In this document: in pieces, positions 25,265 through 37,900 of the stretch
How the letters are laid out: each line of letters opens with the position of its first letter
Position numbering within the stretch: the stretch's first letter is position 1
Assembly: GCF_901933205.1 (NCBI RefSeq)
Contig: NC_044574.1
Location: 16,105,733-16,169,732, forward strand
Length of the DNA stretch: 64,000 nt
Reading direction: 5' to 3'
DNA from: Camarhynchus parvulus
Lineage: Eukaryota > Chordata > Aves > Passeriformes > Thraupidae
Position numbers and translations under genes: made by a program
The notes under the pieces: generated by a model
Seen by the model: only the letters and a program-made list of their open reading frames with translations
What the model was told of the DNA's origin: nothing
The model's database searches: none

Positions 25265-26415
25265 AGGAGGGGTTCTGCTGGGTCAGACCTACAGGTCAGC
25301 TGCTATCTTCAGCCACATCAGAGACTGCTCTAGCACAGGAGAGCACATCAGGCTGGCCACTGCCTGCACCTCATTCCTCTCCAGCTCTCCCAGCAGATGC
25401 TGTCTTTGGATTAGGAACTTTAGAGGTTCATCCCTGTCTGTCTTTAGCATCTGCCTTGACCTTCTTGGAATTTTCTCCAAGCCTGTTTTCCACCTCGCGA
25501 TTCCATCTGCCTCCGCTCCACAACCTCCCGTGGCAACAGCTTAATGAGTTCACCATCTATGATGCAAAAAACTCCTTTTTCCCCAGCTTTTACCTCACTA
25601 CTTTCAGTGAGTATCCCTAGATCAGCTCTTGTTGCATTTGTTCAATAACTAATGCATTCCTTGCAAGCACCAGGTATAATATGTTCAGTTTTTACCTCTC
25701 CTAGTTGGAAGGTCCCAGTCTTTTTAGTCTGTCCTTGCAATACAACAGCTGTCAGCCCCTCAGTAATTTCAGTTGCCCTCTTCCATAATTGTTCTGTGTC
25801 CTCCAGAGAGCTCGGGATGACCTAACTGGACTTTAGTTGAGGGTTCTTTAAAGCTTTACATAGCAATAAAATGATACTCTGTCTTGATCTCAAAACTCCT
25901 TCGGATCACGTCTGGCAATTTTTTGCCTTTCTAGCCAACATTTTGCATTGAACCAATCGCCTCAGAGAACTGAAACTGGTGATAACTCTCAAGTCCTCTT
26001 TGCTGTGCTGCAATTACAAGATCAGCAGTATATATATTTGAATTCAGTTTCCTGCAGTTGTGTTACTGTACATTTGTCTGTAATGAAGTTCATCTGACAC
26101 ATTTTTTGCCCTCACTCAATTTTGCAAGGTGTTTTAAGTTCTTCTTCACCAGTGTGCCATTTGAAATCCTGAAAGTCCATGAACTTGGAGCTTTCATTGC
26201 AAGGTCCCTTCCCCAGGTCATTAATGAAGGTGTTGAATAGGAATGGTACTAGCATTGACCTCTGGGAGTCTCCACTAGTGACTCTTATCCCCTCTGAAGT
26301 GACCTTAAAACTCACCTTTCTGGTTCCTAACATTCAATCACATTGCAGTTCTCAAAAAGACCTTTCCTCTTGTTTCTTCAATAATCCCAACTCTTCCCCC
26401 AGGGCTCTAGCCTGT
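25265..26415 (-). mobile_element. Long ancient CR1 LINE remnant (old amniote subfamily, ~1.1 kb)
   Basis: A colinear series of diverged blocks matches the reverse complement of old CR1 3' ends, as known from turtles and crocodilians. They include GGTTCTGCTGGGTCAGACC (25271), the 'tcagttgccctcttccataattg' block (25768), 'tttacatagcaataaaatgatactctgtcttg' (25854), 'tgcctttctagccaacattttgcattga' (25923), 'taatgaagttcatctgacaca' (26081), 'ggtcattaatgaaggtgttgaatagga' (26215), 'tctgggagtctccactagtga' (26261) and 'aaaagacctttcctcttgtttc' (26356). Order and spacing are preserved over about 1.1 kb. Frame damage and substitutions are heavy, so it is an old, dead copy. The downstream boundary is approximate, and weak similarity may continue to about 26550. 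Confidence 0.8.
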
Positions 26416-29400
26416 ACCAACAAAAAGTAATGTGGAAATTGTCTCAACCAAGAAAAAATACTAATGGTTTCCTGACCCAGATCCTTGGTGTGCTGAAAGA
26501 TGCTATTCTTAAAGGTCTCTTGCTACAATGCTAAAAAATTTTCTGGCCCCTCCTTTCACCTCTTTTTTTTGTCTTCTAAACAGTTCCACAGCTACTTATA
26601 CCAACTCCCATCTTCCACTTCAAATAGTCTTTTTCCTTATTTCACCATATAATTTGCTTTATCAATATTCAGTGAATTGGAGGGAGTGCATTTCCTGTGA
26701 TTAAGAGGTATACTATTTTCTCAAAGAAAAAATGGATTTCTTAAATCTTCTTCTATGTTTTCTTTTAAACAAAATGTTTATATCAACATTTTAAGGAGTA
26801 TTTAGCATAAGAGAAAGCTGGGTAATAATTTCATAACCAACACAAATCTCTAAGAAATTATCTGCCAATTTGTGACTTGGTTACATTTTCTTTACATAAA
26901 TGATTTGCAGATGAAGTACTAAACAGAACCCATTAAAGGGTTTTTTCATCTAGCTAGCAACTTGCTGCTAGCTAATCTGGTACAGCAGGAATCATGTCAG
27001 AGGGGAATGATCAAAGTATTGAACTACAAAATAAAGTAAAAAGGATTGGGTGACAACATTTTGATGTCTTATTGAGGAGAGAGTAAGGCTTGAAAACAAG
27101 TTTTAACATTTGCTTGTACATTCAAAACTCAGTTCCTGTGTAGCATACACCAATTAAGGAAGGAAGGGGTTTTTGTTAATACTATTTAAACTCTAGGTGC
27201 TTTTCTGGTTCTTATTAGCACCTACTTGCCTCCAATGACAAGTGAATATTTTTGATAAACAAAGTCTTTGTTTAATTTTCAATACTTCATTTCTGGCTAC
27301 TCCTTCATGATCAACAGATGCCAGCCAGATAAGACAGGGAAGGCTCTACCCTGATCCAGCCTACTCAGCTGTGAACATCTCATCATTTGGGTTAGGAATT
27401 AGGAGTTGCTGTCTGATGGCTGATGATGATATTGGTAGTCTCACATGATGTCGAAAAGTTCTCCTGTGCTGTTAGCTACAGGAGGTCACATATTGACTAA
27501 TTTATAGCAGGGATATTTCAAGATTCACAATCCATCAGGCCTTGCTATAGACATTTGTATAAAACTGAGGAAGGTCAAACACTTCTAACAAAGGGGGAAA
27601 GGAAAAAAAAAGAAAAGGAAAAAAACCCACCTTTTCTCCCTTAAATGATCAAAGGGTGGAGCCAAAGGCCTACTCTAAGTCAGAAATGAGAAACAAAAAA
27701 AGAAACGAGATAACCAGAAGAAGCATGAGAAATTTTGGGACCTCCTTTACAGACCTAAACTTTTGCTATCTGGAAATAAAAGAGATAAGACCAGCACAAA
27801 GTTATCTGACAACTAATTCTCACAAATAAGGCATTCTGTATAGTCTATCAACTCCTTTCCAGTGCCTTGTTTTCTCAGTAATTTCACTCTGTAGACTGCT
27901 ATACAGAGGCAGGTTTACACCTTGGCTTTTCTTACAACAAAATCAAATATTGATAGCAAGGCAGATTTTATTTAATTGTAGTTATGAAATGATTAGGATA
28001 ACACAAAGAGGTAACAACAAGCATTAACCACTTCCCTCGTGCTTCACTCAGCTAGATTTTGTCAGATTTTGTCTCCTGATTCCATGCCAACATGACAAGA
28101 ATCAGATCCAGTCTAACTAATAATGATGAAATAAAGCAAAATAGTTATAAGATGAAAAATTAATGTTGAGACTGCTTTTTTCCCCCTCTGCTTTTCCTGG
28201 GTTGTAAGGAGGGAAAATCCAATTCCTAAGAAACTTTTTGTTGTCAGCTGCAACAGTGAAAAAAAGAAAATAAGATTTTGGATCTTGATTTATGCTTTTG
28301 GAAAGTATCTGCTGCGGGTTTGTCACACAGATTGAACTGGGGGTTGAGGCAAGGATGGGAGTTAGAGAACAAACTGGAACTAGAGTTCCAGGGAGGTTTT
28401 TTCATTTAGAACATTCATTTCAGGCTAAATGAAATATAGAGGGGCTCTTATCCAAGACAATTCAAGGGGCATTTTTAGTACATGGTGAGAACATGGAACT
28501 AAGGAGACCTGCTTATGGCCCGAAGTCCAGAGTTGAGACAAATTCTTTTGGGTTGATTTTCCTGGAAGAAATAGACCTGGGTACTTCCTATCTTTCTACA
28601 GTCTAACACTAAGCAGAGAAGATTCTGATCTTCAATGTCTTAGTCCCCAGCAACAGGAACTATTAAGAATCACTTACCTTTTCTCAAAGATAAAATGCAA
28701 AAAAAAGTCAAAGAACTGAAAGTTTAAAGTATTAACTGACATTTTCATATTAACTACCTCTTATTCCTCTGCTCTCTACTTGTAAGGGCATTTTTAAAGG
28801 GAAACAGTCCAGGTAATCTTTCAGCTGATATTAAAGATGGTAAGAACTGTCCTTTTAGCAACAGTTGGTATGGATGGGAATTGCTGTAAAATTTTAGAGT
28901 TGCTTCCTTGAAAACAAAACCTGACAAACACATACCTAAATGCAAGGCAAAATAACAAGAGGCAGAAAATGCAAGTTTTCTGACAACCTCCCTGGTGACA
29001 AAGGCAGACACTGCACAAGGGACTACTACTGCTACCATGGGACTTGAGTGACCTACACCAACATCAGCCTGCTTAAGACATTGCTTTTTGTTGATTTACA
29101 AGTTATGAGTACCTGGAAGTGTCACAAGAGGGACCTTTTTAGCCACAAAGGTCAAAACAGAAGGCAGAGAAGAAAGGGCAGGGGTATGAGGCTAAACCAG
29201 ACAGTAGTAACAGGAGAGCTAAATAACACAGCTAAGGTGCTTCTTCTGGTTCAGACTTTTTTTATAACCCAGATAAATGCTCTTTGGAGTAAGGCATCTT
29301 ACTTAGTAGTAAGTATTCTTAGCAGCCAGGTGCAGTTATCATGGCTTGGCCCTCTTAGTTCAGTCTGGCCATTGCAGTAAACCCAGTCCTAGCTGGGATG

Positions 29401-30594
29401 TTACATTGAGCTTTTCATCTCCATACCCTGCATCCAGTTCTGTGAACAGGACAGGCAGAAAGGCACCAAGGGATGGTACCTTCTTTTTACCAAATATGCA
29501 CATAATACAGCTGGTAGGTCTGTAAGACCTTTGTTTTGGAAACCAATCATACTGTATTTATATGAGACAATATATGTAACTTGGGGATTCCTAAGTAAAC
29601 AGATTTAAAAAACCTCTATTTACAGACCTTATGTAATAGCTTATACTCACTCTGGTGGTTCATATTCAAAAATATCTGCACTAGCAGGTTTTATCACGGA
29701 TCAAATATTGCCCACCTTTCTATAATCATCAGAAAATCAGTGTAAAAAGTAAGAAAGCTGGCACAAACCTAATATCATGTTCTGATTAAATAGCCAGAAA
29801 TGCAATTGTATGCTTGTGACTGATCCAGATCTAATCTGTCTTGCTGGATGTTTCTCCAGAACATAGATATGGTATTAATGATCATGCAACCATAACCACA
29901 ATCTCCTTTTCTTGCTTTGGCTTTTGCAAGCAATTTGATGTAAAAACTGGATTAGAGTTTTGTTACCTCTGACAAGAAGTCTAGGTCTCTGCTATGCAAT
30001 AACACAGATTCAAATTCTCACTGTCTGATTTAACATGAGGATTCCTATGAAAATCTCCAAGCAGACTGTACTACAATATTCTTCCACTCTTCTCAGGTTG
30101 CATTGTCTTTGCAAAGCCCCATTTTGTGCTGTTTGCAAAAGGCCACTCACATTTCTGTACCATAACCTACTTCATTATTTTTCCTTCTCTTATGCTTTCT
30201 TTTAGTCCTGGGCAAAGTTTCTCTACTTGGCAACTGAGTTAAAGACATTCTTATCTTGTTCCTGTTGTCTGCCCAAGGCATTGCAAAAGCATGCATGACA
30301 TCCTTTGGCCCAAGATTCAAGATACAGTGGGAACATCTGCCAAGTAACTTACCTGGAAAAGGGAAAAAAACCCTGATCTTTCATCATCATTCTATAGGCT
30401 ACCAAGGCAAGTAAAGCTCTGCCTCCAATGATGATTTTATCAAAGGCAGGTGCCTTGATGAAAGAATGACAGCTCACTCCAGCAGAGCCACAGGATAAGG
30501 GTAGGTGGTGTCAGTGCTGTGCCTCTCTCAGGTTATGGCAGGATAAATGGACTGATGAGAGCTCAGGTGTTCCAGCAGAGCACTGTCAGCAGGA
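26416..30594. other. No recognised gene
   Basis: Unique AT-rich DNA. It has a purine-rich patch at 27590-27640 (runs of A with GG interruptions). The 110-codon plus-strand frame at 29048-29380 and overlapping minus-strand frames near 28754-29038 have no recognisable domain and no exon-like boundaries. No interspersed repeat was recognised. Confidence 0.6.
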
Positions 30595-31256
30595 GATACA
30601 CCAGGACATGCCAGGAGCCAACTGCCTGGACAGCAACTTTGCAGAAAAAGACCTGGGACTCATGGTGGACGCCAAGTTAAACAAGAGGCAGCACTGTGCC
30701 CTGGCAGCAAAGAACTGTTACATTTCCTTTGCTGCATTAGGAGGAATGTTATCAGAAGGTGCAGGGAGGTGAAGCTTCCCCTCTGTTCTGCCCTGGAGAG
30801 GTCACACCTGAGTGCTGTGTCTGTTTCTGTGCTCCTCAGTACAAGAAAGACATGGAGCTACTGGAGAGAGCCAAGTGAAGTAACACAAAGATGACAAAGG
30901 CACTGGAGCATTTCTCATATGAGGAAAGGCAAAGACAGCTGGAACTGTTTAGTGTATGGAAGAGAGGCTCTGAGGGGATTTCATCAATGTCTACAAACAT
31001 CTAAAATGAGACTATAAAGAAGAAAGAGCCATTGGTGAAGAGTGGCAGGACAAAAGCAATGGGTAAAATCACAGAAGATTCCCTCTGAGCATCAGTTTCT
31101 TACTATGAGGATGAGTGAGCACTGGAACAAGTTGCCCAAGTAGGTTATAGAATCTCCATTCTTGGAGATATCAAGAGTCATCTGGACATAACCCTAGCTG
31201 ACTGTCCTTTTGCAAGGGGGCTGTACAAGATGGTTTTGGATTCTGCATACCTGCAA
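30595..31256 (+). mobile_element. CR1 LINE 3' part, plus strand, decayed
   Basis: This is a plus-strand CR1 fragment covering the C-terminal end of ORF2 and the short 3' UTR. Recognisable stretches include 'ctggacagcaactttgcagaaaaagacctggg' near 30626, 'gtgccctggcagcaaag' near 30696, 'tacaagaaagacatggagct' near 30840 and 'gcactggaacaagttgccca' near 31119. The terminal 'gcaagggggctgtacaagatggttttgga' is near 31213. The expected CR1 tail of ATTCTATG-type repeats is reduced to 'ttctgca'. Several indels break the ORF2 frame, so this copy is old and inactive. The 5' side is truncated. Confidence 0.85.
30626..30870 (+). pseudogene. CR1 ORF2 C-terminal fragment, frameshifted
   Basis: Translation from 30626 begins LDSNFAEKDLGLMVDAKLN, the conserved 'aspartate-lysine-D-L-G-hydrophobic-V-D' region near the end of the CR1 reverse transcriptase/ORF2 protein. 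The next ~10 codons still follow the family (QHCALAAK), then agreement is lost. It resumes in another frame near 30837 (APQYKKDMELLER-like), so at least one frameshift lies between. This is a broken retrotransposon gene, not a host gene. Confidence 0.75.
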
Positions 31257-32834
31257 GTCATGCTTTCCCACCTTTAAAACTGTCCACCCCTTGGTTTCCA
31301 GTGACATTTTGGAACAGCCCAGGGTGCAAAGCCCATTGCAGCAGTTTTGTAATCCTGTAACCTTTTCTCCTAGCAGATTTCCTAGTGCCATGCATTTGTG
31401 TCAGGACTTATGCCAAAGGAGGCTGGCAGAACCCCAAGCAGAACCTCACATGATGTTTTAAAGAGCCTCAGAGGTAGCATGTGAAAAACAAACTTTCTCA
31501 ACTACTGCTTGTTATGGTAGCACAGCATTTCTAACCCTAAACAGGCCCAAATTTTAACTTCATGGAGGTAAGGAATTACAATGCCAAGTTCCTCCTCATC
31601 TGAAAATATATTGGCATAGTTGATGAAACTGAAATATACTGATTTTCTCCTTTATCCTGGTCTCTTTGAATCACTGCTCGTATTTTACATTCCAGCCTCT
31701 CATTTCTAAACCCATCACCACACCTGCCCATTTCACCCCATGGATGGTCCTGTTCCCATTCTGAGAAATACAGATTTGGCATCTATTGTCCCTTCTGACG
31801 ACTGAAAAAAAAGCAAAGGCCAAGCGATACTGAAAATGCTTAGAATTTTGTAGCAATTAAGATACTCCATTATCTGCTTATTTGAAGGTTTTTTTTTGTT
31901 TCAGTTCTTTAACAGTTATTTTGAGAAAATCTGAATTTCTGTTAAAAATAAAAAAGGTTTTCTTTTTGGCAGAGAAAATTTTGAAATTATCTGATTATAT
32001 CTGCTTCTCAAAATCTAAAAGATTACTATAAATATGTCACCATTGTTAATTAAATCCAACCCAACATGCTGGGTTGAGGCAGGGGATAGGAAAGGCCAGT
32101 ACTGTTCTAGCCAGAGAAGACAGGAACATTGCTTCTTTTCACATGACTGCTGTTCTGAGCTGAACCCCAGACAATGTGTGTCTTCCTTTTCCATGCAGAA
32201 ACACTGGGCTTGGAGAGAGTTATGCAAAAGTTTATTTCCTGCCCATGCAGTTCACATTCTACTCCAAGAAATAGGAGAGGATCCAACTGGAATAAGGAAA
32301 TCTTCAATTACTAACACTTCCATGACACTTTGATGCAGCAAATTTAGATTGTATTTATTACAGGACAAAGAATTTTGGTGTATCTCTGAGCATGAAATAT
32401 GATCTCTTGGTGAATCACTGTTGAAAAAGCAGTTTGTGTTCAAGCATTCTTTGGTGAGATTTCACCCAAATCAAAGTATCTGAAGTTTCCCCAAGCTGAA
32501 TCCCATAAACAGAGGGTAAAATCTTCCTAACCTCTGAAGTAGAAGAGGACAGCAGGCTAGCAATGGTGCTTACTACAGCTTTAATTACTTTCCTGGTCTG
32601 TGGAGACAGAGTTGATAGAAGCCTTTTAAAAGTTAAAAGTTGCCTAGGAAAATACAGGGGCCAGTAGTTTGGAGTAGTTTGGCAGAAGAAGCCAATATGG
32701 AAAAACAATGCTCTGGGGTCTTTGTTCCTGAAAAGCTGCAGTCGGAGCTAAGGGCCTATAGAAACATTTAACAAGAGCAAAGGTGACCGACAGGAATGGA
32801 GAAGAAATATTATAGTAGATAGACTTTAGTTTCC

Positions 32835-32874
32835 GTTTATTTCTTAGTCCTTTATTACTGTTTATTTCTTAGTC
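32835..32874. repeat. 15-bp direct repeat, 25-bp period
   Basis: GTTTATTTCTTAGTC occurs at 32835-32849 and again at 32860-32874. A partial third echo (GTTTCTTAGTTATC) lies further right near 32920. The patch is T-rich, and local slippage is the likely origin. Confidence 0.85.
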
Positions 32875-34912
32875 ATCTCTTATATCTATACTGTCTGATT
32901 ACTGCTAAATATTACTTTATGTTTCTTAGTTATCCATACATCTCTATTATGAGGGATATCAGACTAACAAATGGATCTCTGGTCTCATACAGTGAATTTT
33001 TGCTTTCATCCTTGGGGACAGAGAGGTGAAAAGCTCTACAGCTCATTAGTAGTGTCCTGTGATATAAGCACTAACTTTAAGCTGAAAAAGACCTTACTCT
33101 CTGCAAAGAGAAACCATTTAAATATTAAGTATTACATTTTTTTGGCTTTTACAGAACTCAAAGAGGCAAGGGTGTCCATTCTTTTCGTGAACTGACAAAA
33201 CTTCACCTTCTATACTGCTCTGCTTTTTGAAACTATGAAGCCTGCAGCACCCAGACTGTGTACTTTTTAAACTATAAACATTAAACAAAATACAAATAGT
33301 TTTTAAAAAATGCATTACAAACCAAATATTACTGCAAGGGCTAAATTCTCTTTTAAGTAGAACATCCAACAATAGAAAGCCATTCAAAAAATAATTCCAG
33401 TGATCTTTTCAATGACTCTTCTGTAGCATGCTGTTACTGTTTTTCATGCTTCATCCCCTGTGGCCATAATAAAAGCAAGGTATTTAGCTCAAAAACTTAT
33501 TAATCACAACTACCACCTCTTTCATTCCAGGGGAAAAAAAAAAAGCATACATAAAAAGGAGTTCTCATCTATGTGAATCAGTTTATATAGGGGAGATCAA
33601 TCCCTGTATCTTCAGGTCCCCTTTGCTGGTGGATTGTACAGTAGAGCAGCAGTGCTAGACACTGCAGCTGCTTAGTAGCCATTTATTATAATCCCATTCT
33701 TTTTAGGAAGAAATTGCAGTGTAGTATGTACAGACATGAGAAGAAAAATAAAACAATATTTGTGTTTGGATCACAAAAGTCAGAGCCCCAGGTCCCTAGA
33801 TAGAAAAACCATTCCCCACTTGGTTAAAGCAGAATTATAAGCTCCTACACCTATAGCTGAGAATGACAAAGCTCTCCCCACCTTCCCAGCAGCAGAATCA
33901 GAAACTTCCATGCAGGTTCAGACACTGTCCAGCCACAGGAATATGAAATGGCAATGCAGACAAGCATAGATCAGCTTTTTGGACAGCTGGGTCCTGCCCT
34001 TTATTCGGCCAACCATTCCCAGATTCTCATTACTAAGACACGTGTCCAGGTATAATGCCTAGAGGCACACAGGAATGGTGAGGTTCTGAGATATTTTAAC
34101 ATAACTTCATGGGAAACCTATTGATAGGAATGTTAGTGGCTAAGATGTTCCACTTTATAACACACCAGAAGGTAAAGATGCAGGGGTAGAACTAATTCCT
34201 CTCAAGCCGTGCTAAGGCTGCTGGCTGTCACATCATCCTACACTGCCCACAAAAGGGCAAACAATAGCAAAGTTTGTGAGAGAAGAAACATTCTTGAAGA
34301 TTGACCAATGGATATATCAGTTTTGTAGCACAAGAGCATCCCAGGGCACATAAGAGAAAACTGAGGTGCAGTCACATACATCCATAGTTTGACTCTCCAT
34401 CCAGCTAGCAATGACTTAGCCTATGGGAACAAATGGCAGTCATCCTGGTGCCTAACTGAGCACTAGGAGTGCAGTGTGGAGCGAAACATCTAAGCAAAGG
34501 AAACAACACACAGACATCTGAACCACAACCCCTTAAAAGGAGTCTAGCGACGTTTTGGTAGCACTGCCTTTGCCCTCTCAAAAAATACGTTTAATTATTT
34601 TCTTAACTGCTGGGCTTTTTAAAGGAAAATATTTTAAATAATTACTTTTAAAATGCTGCAGTGAGCATTTCAATGACTATTATCCACTTCCTCCTCTGTC
34701 ATGCTCAGGGACTGATAACAATCAGAGAGCCCAGATGCCAGTCTGTATATTATAGTCCCAGCCAGGGTATTTGGCTCCTTGGTGAGATCCACAGGCAGCT
34801 ATTCTGGCAGCTCTCAAATTGTCCCTGCCTAGAAAATGATTAAGGCTGTCAACTGACTGCTCACACTACCCTGTTCTGGACATCTGGGATCTTCTCCCCT
34901 TCCCTAACTTGT

Positions 34913-34932
34913 AACAGAACAGCTGTTCTGTT
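34913..34932. repeat. Perfect 20-bp palindrome AACAGAACAG|CTGTTCTGTT
   Basis: The arms are perfectly complementary with no spacer. The centre is CAGCTG, an E-box core. The flanking AGAACA and TGTTCT are steroid-receptor-type half sites, but are spaced 2 bp rather than the canonical 3 bp. Structure is directly visible; any binding role is inference. Confidence 0.9.
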
Positions 34933-37900
34933 CATGTACTGCACTTGTGCAAGTGTGCATCCATTCATTTATTAGCAAGGAATTGAGAAAAGCATGTCTA
35001 TATAGGTCCCTTTTAAGTCACAAAACATATGGTTATTGCCTGGTCTAGCATGATTTCCCATAAACTGGAGAGAAAGTTTAAAAAAAAAATAGAGAAATAA
35101 CCATGGAAAGCCATGTCTGAGAAAAGGTCTCTACACACATATGGGTGTGCAGCAGGTGATGCATATTGCCGGTTGGTTTCCTCTGGAATCTGAAGAACAC
35201 TTGTTTTTACACGTGCCTAAGAAAGCTGCCAGATACTCTGTAAACGCCAGCTCTGACCTTAACCAACTTTTGACTTCCTGAGTAGAATTTCCTCTGCATC
35301 AAATGGGCCAGAAACACTCCATATGTGGCTGATCTCTCAGCAGCATAGCCCTTAAATTGTTTATTATTTCTTAAATGCCATCGAGGTTTCTGAGGTTGTG
35401 TGACACAAAGGGAAAAACATTGTCCCTGTCTTGTAAGACTTTATCTAAATAAGACAGAACTCTTAGTGCAGACATTCAAAGTAATACCACACAGCAGAAA
35501 CAGATGAAAGGCCAGGCTCAAAATTTCATCACTCAACTCTGCTATTATCTAACATTATTGCAGAACATGTGCGCTTTCAGTAAAGCCAGGTGTGCATGTA
35601 AAGATTTTCTTATATTACCCACATCAAGACAGAAAGTGACAAAAATCAGACCTGTTTGACATAATCATTTTGTCCAAAATCTTAGCATGGATGACACAAA
35701 ACCAACAGGTGCTATACTGGAGGTGGTGGCTAAATGTTTTGAAAAAAGCTTGGACTAAATGCACATGGAAGTTACCGTAAGGTTACACTTAGATAGGTAT
35801 CTAGCACTCAGTAACTATTTCTGTGCCTGGCTCAGTAATGCACACACTTAAAAGGGTAAGAATTTGGAGGAAAATTGCTTACAGCCAGAAGGAGAATGTA
35901 GTTAGGTAGTTATTGGGGCACAGATAACACTACAGGTTTCCAGCCTAGCCTACTTCATGGCAATGTGTGTATATATCCACATGCTTTGAGTAGCAACTCT
36001 ACCCCAGCAAATGGGCACAATGATGTAGAAAGAAGTGAGCAGAATTCCAGGCACAGCTGGAATCACTCAGTTATGATTGCAAGGAAGCTGGAAATGAAAC
36101 TGATATGAGAAAGTCATTAAAAGGATTCAAAAGCAAAAACATGGTCTAAAGAGTAATTTTCCAGAGAAAATGGACTGGATTGGTAGGAATTAATTGAAAA
36201 ATCTGAATATTGAGATGTGTGAAGTATCTGAGCTCCATTTCTGTCAGATGTGCTGTCCTAGACTTGCTTATCAAGAGAATGGTCCCTCTGCAACAGGGCA
36301 AGGATACCTAGTTCAGATGTAAACCAAAGGATACCCAACTCGGGCATTTTGCTTTTTATGCTTCATGGTATTTCAAATCCTAGTCTAAATTCCCATAAAT
36401 GAAGAGCAAACATGACTACTTACTGCCTACACATGCCCATCTGCTCAGATGGCACAGCTCCCACTAACAATTTAGTTGGGCAGTTTCACTCAAGTCTAGG
36501 TGCCAAACCAGCATACGTTTCACAAAGATAAGTCTGTATGACACTGCAAGCACCATTTCCTCTGCAAGATTCCCTTGTCTGGGACAGGTTTGAAGATTAG
36601 CCATCTAATGCTTCCCTGTTAGCTGAGTTTCATAGGAAACAAGATAATGCAATCACAGTCCTGATCTCTCAGTCTGCCCTCTTCTTTCATACAGAAGTTT
36701 GGCAAATCTCAAACAGATTTGACAGAATGGTTTCAAAGTCATTATTTTTCTACACATTTTGTTAAAATGAATGTCTGGTTAGAGGAGACCAATGTTCAAT
36801 TGTGTAAACTAAATCCTTACTAGACAAGAGAAGATCTCCACAAGCAATTCTTGTCTTACCTGTGGGAAAAGCTACTGCCAGAACTTCACTGGTACAAGAG
36901 AGAAGGGAATCCAATCATTAGACACAGTCCATAATAAAGAGGACAGATGCTCACGGAACAACTAGGTTTTGATCACAGTTCCCATCAAAGTATGCAACAA
37001 AACCAAATACCTGAAGGCAAATACTGAAGAATCCAAAAGAGTTTACAAGCATTTCTTATTTACAAGTGTCTTTTCACCACTCAAACACTCCATGTGTGTA
37101 GTAGAATAAATTGGCAGCACTCTCAGCTTGCACAGGGCAAGCACAGTGCCGTCCACCTACACGTAGCAAGAGTGCATCAGAATATCTGTTGGATTTTTCA
37201 GATTTTGCAAGTTCCTCAGTAATTTCCTAATGAATGCTACAGAACTTGGAAAACTCAACAAGCTCTCTCACGCTTATCTGAGTGTTCAGTATCATCCATC
37301 AAACACTTGGCCACAGGAGAAAACCCATTCAATGAACAAGCCATGAACTTCTACAGTGCAAAAGAAGGGTCTATATGACAGCTTTCCCTGGCTGGTACAG
37401 TCCAGTCCAAGTACCCTGAGCCTGATAAGAGGCTACTTGCAAAGTTACAGAAACTCTCAGTCAAAGACATATTCAACTCTAAAGACCAGTGGCAGCAAAC
37501 TGAGCTGGTTTTCAGCCTCAGCAAATGGCAGAGCAGAGTAGAATGAGGAAATACAGGCTGGTTTCCAGCCACAGTGATAACAAAACCCATGCACACTGGC
37601 CAGCAGAGAGGGCAGTTGTTTATTTTTTCAGCTTCAAAAGAAACCCAAATCCACAAAACTCTCAGCATAGACAGGTGAGCTCTACAAAGCAGCTGTTGTG
37701 GCAAGGGATAGGAAGAACTATCACATTTGTGCTTGTAGTGTTGATGCAACCACACAAAAATCAGTCCCAGCTGTTCTGGCTAAAACAAGAAGGAAAAGGA
37801 CATGAAGAGAACTGGATTAACAGTACTGAGGGAGATGGCCAGCACCCACAGCATGCAATTAATATCATCCTGGCAAGAAGAACGATCATCCCATTTCCTT

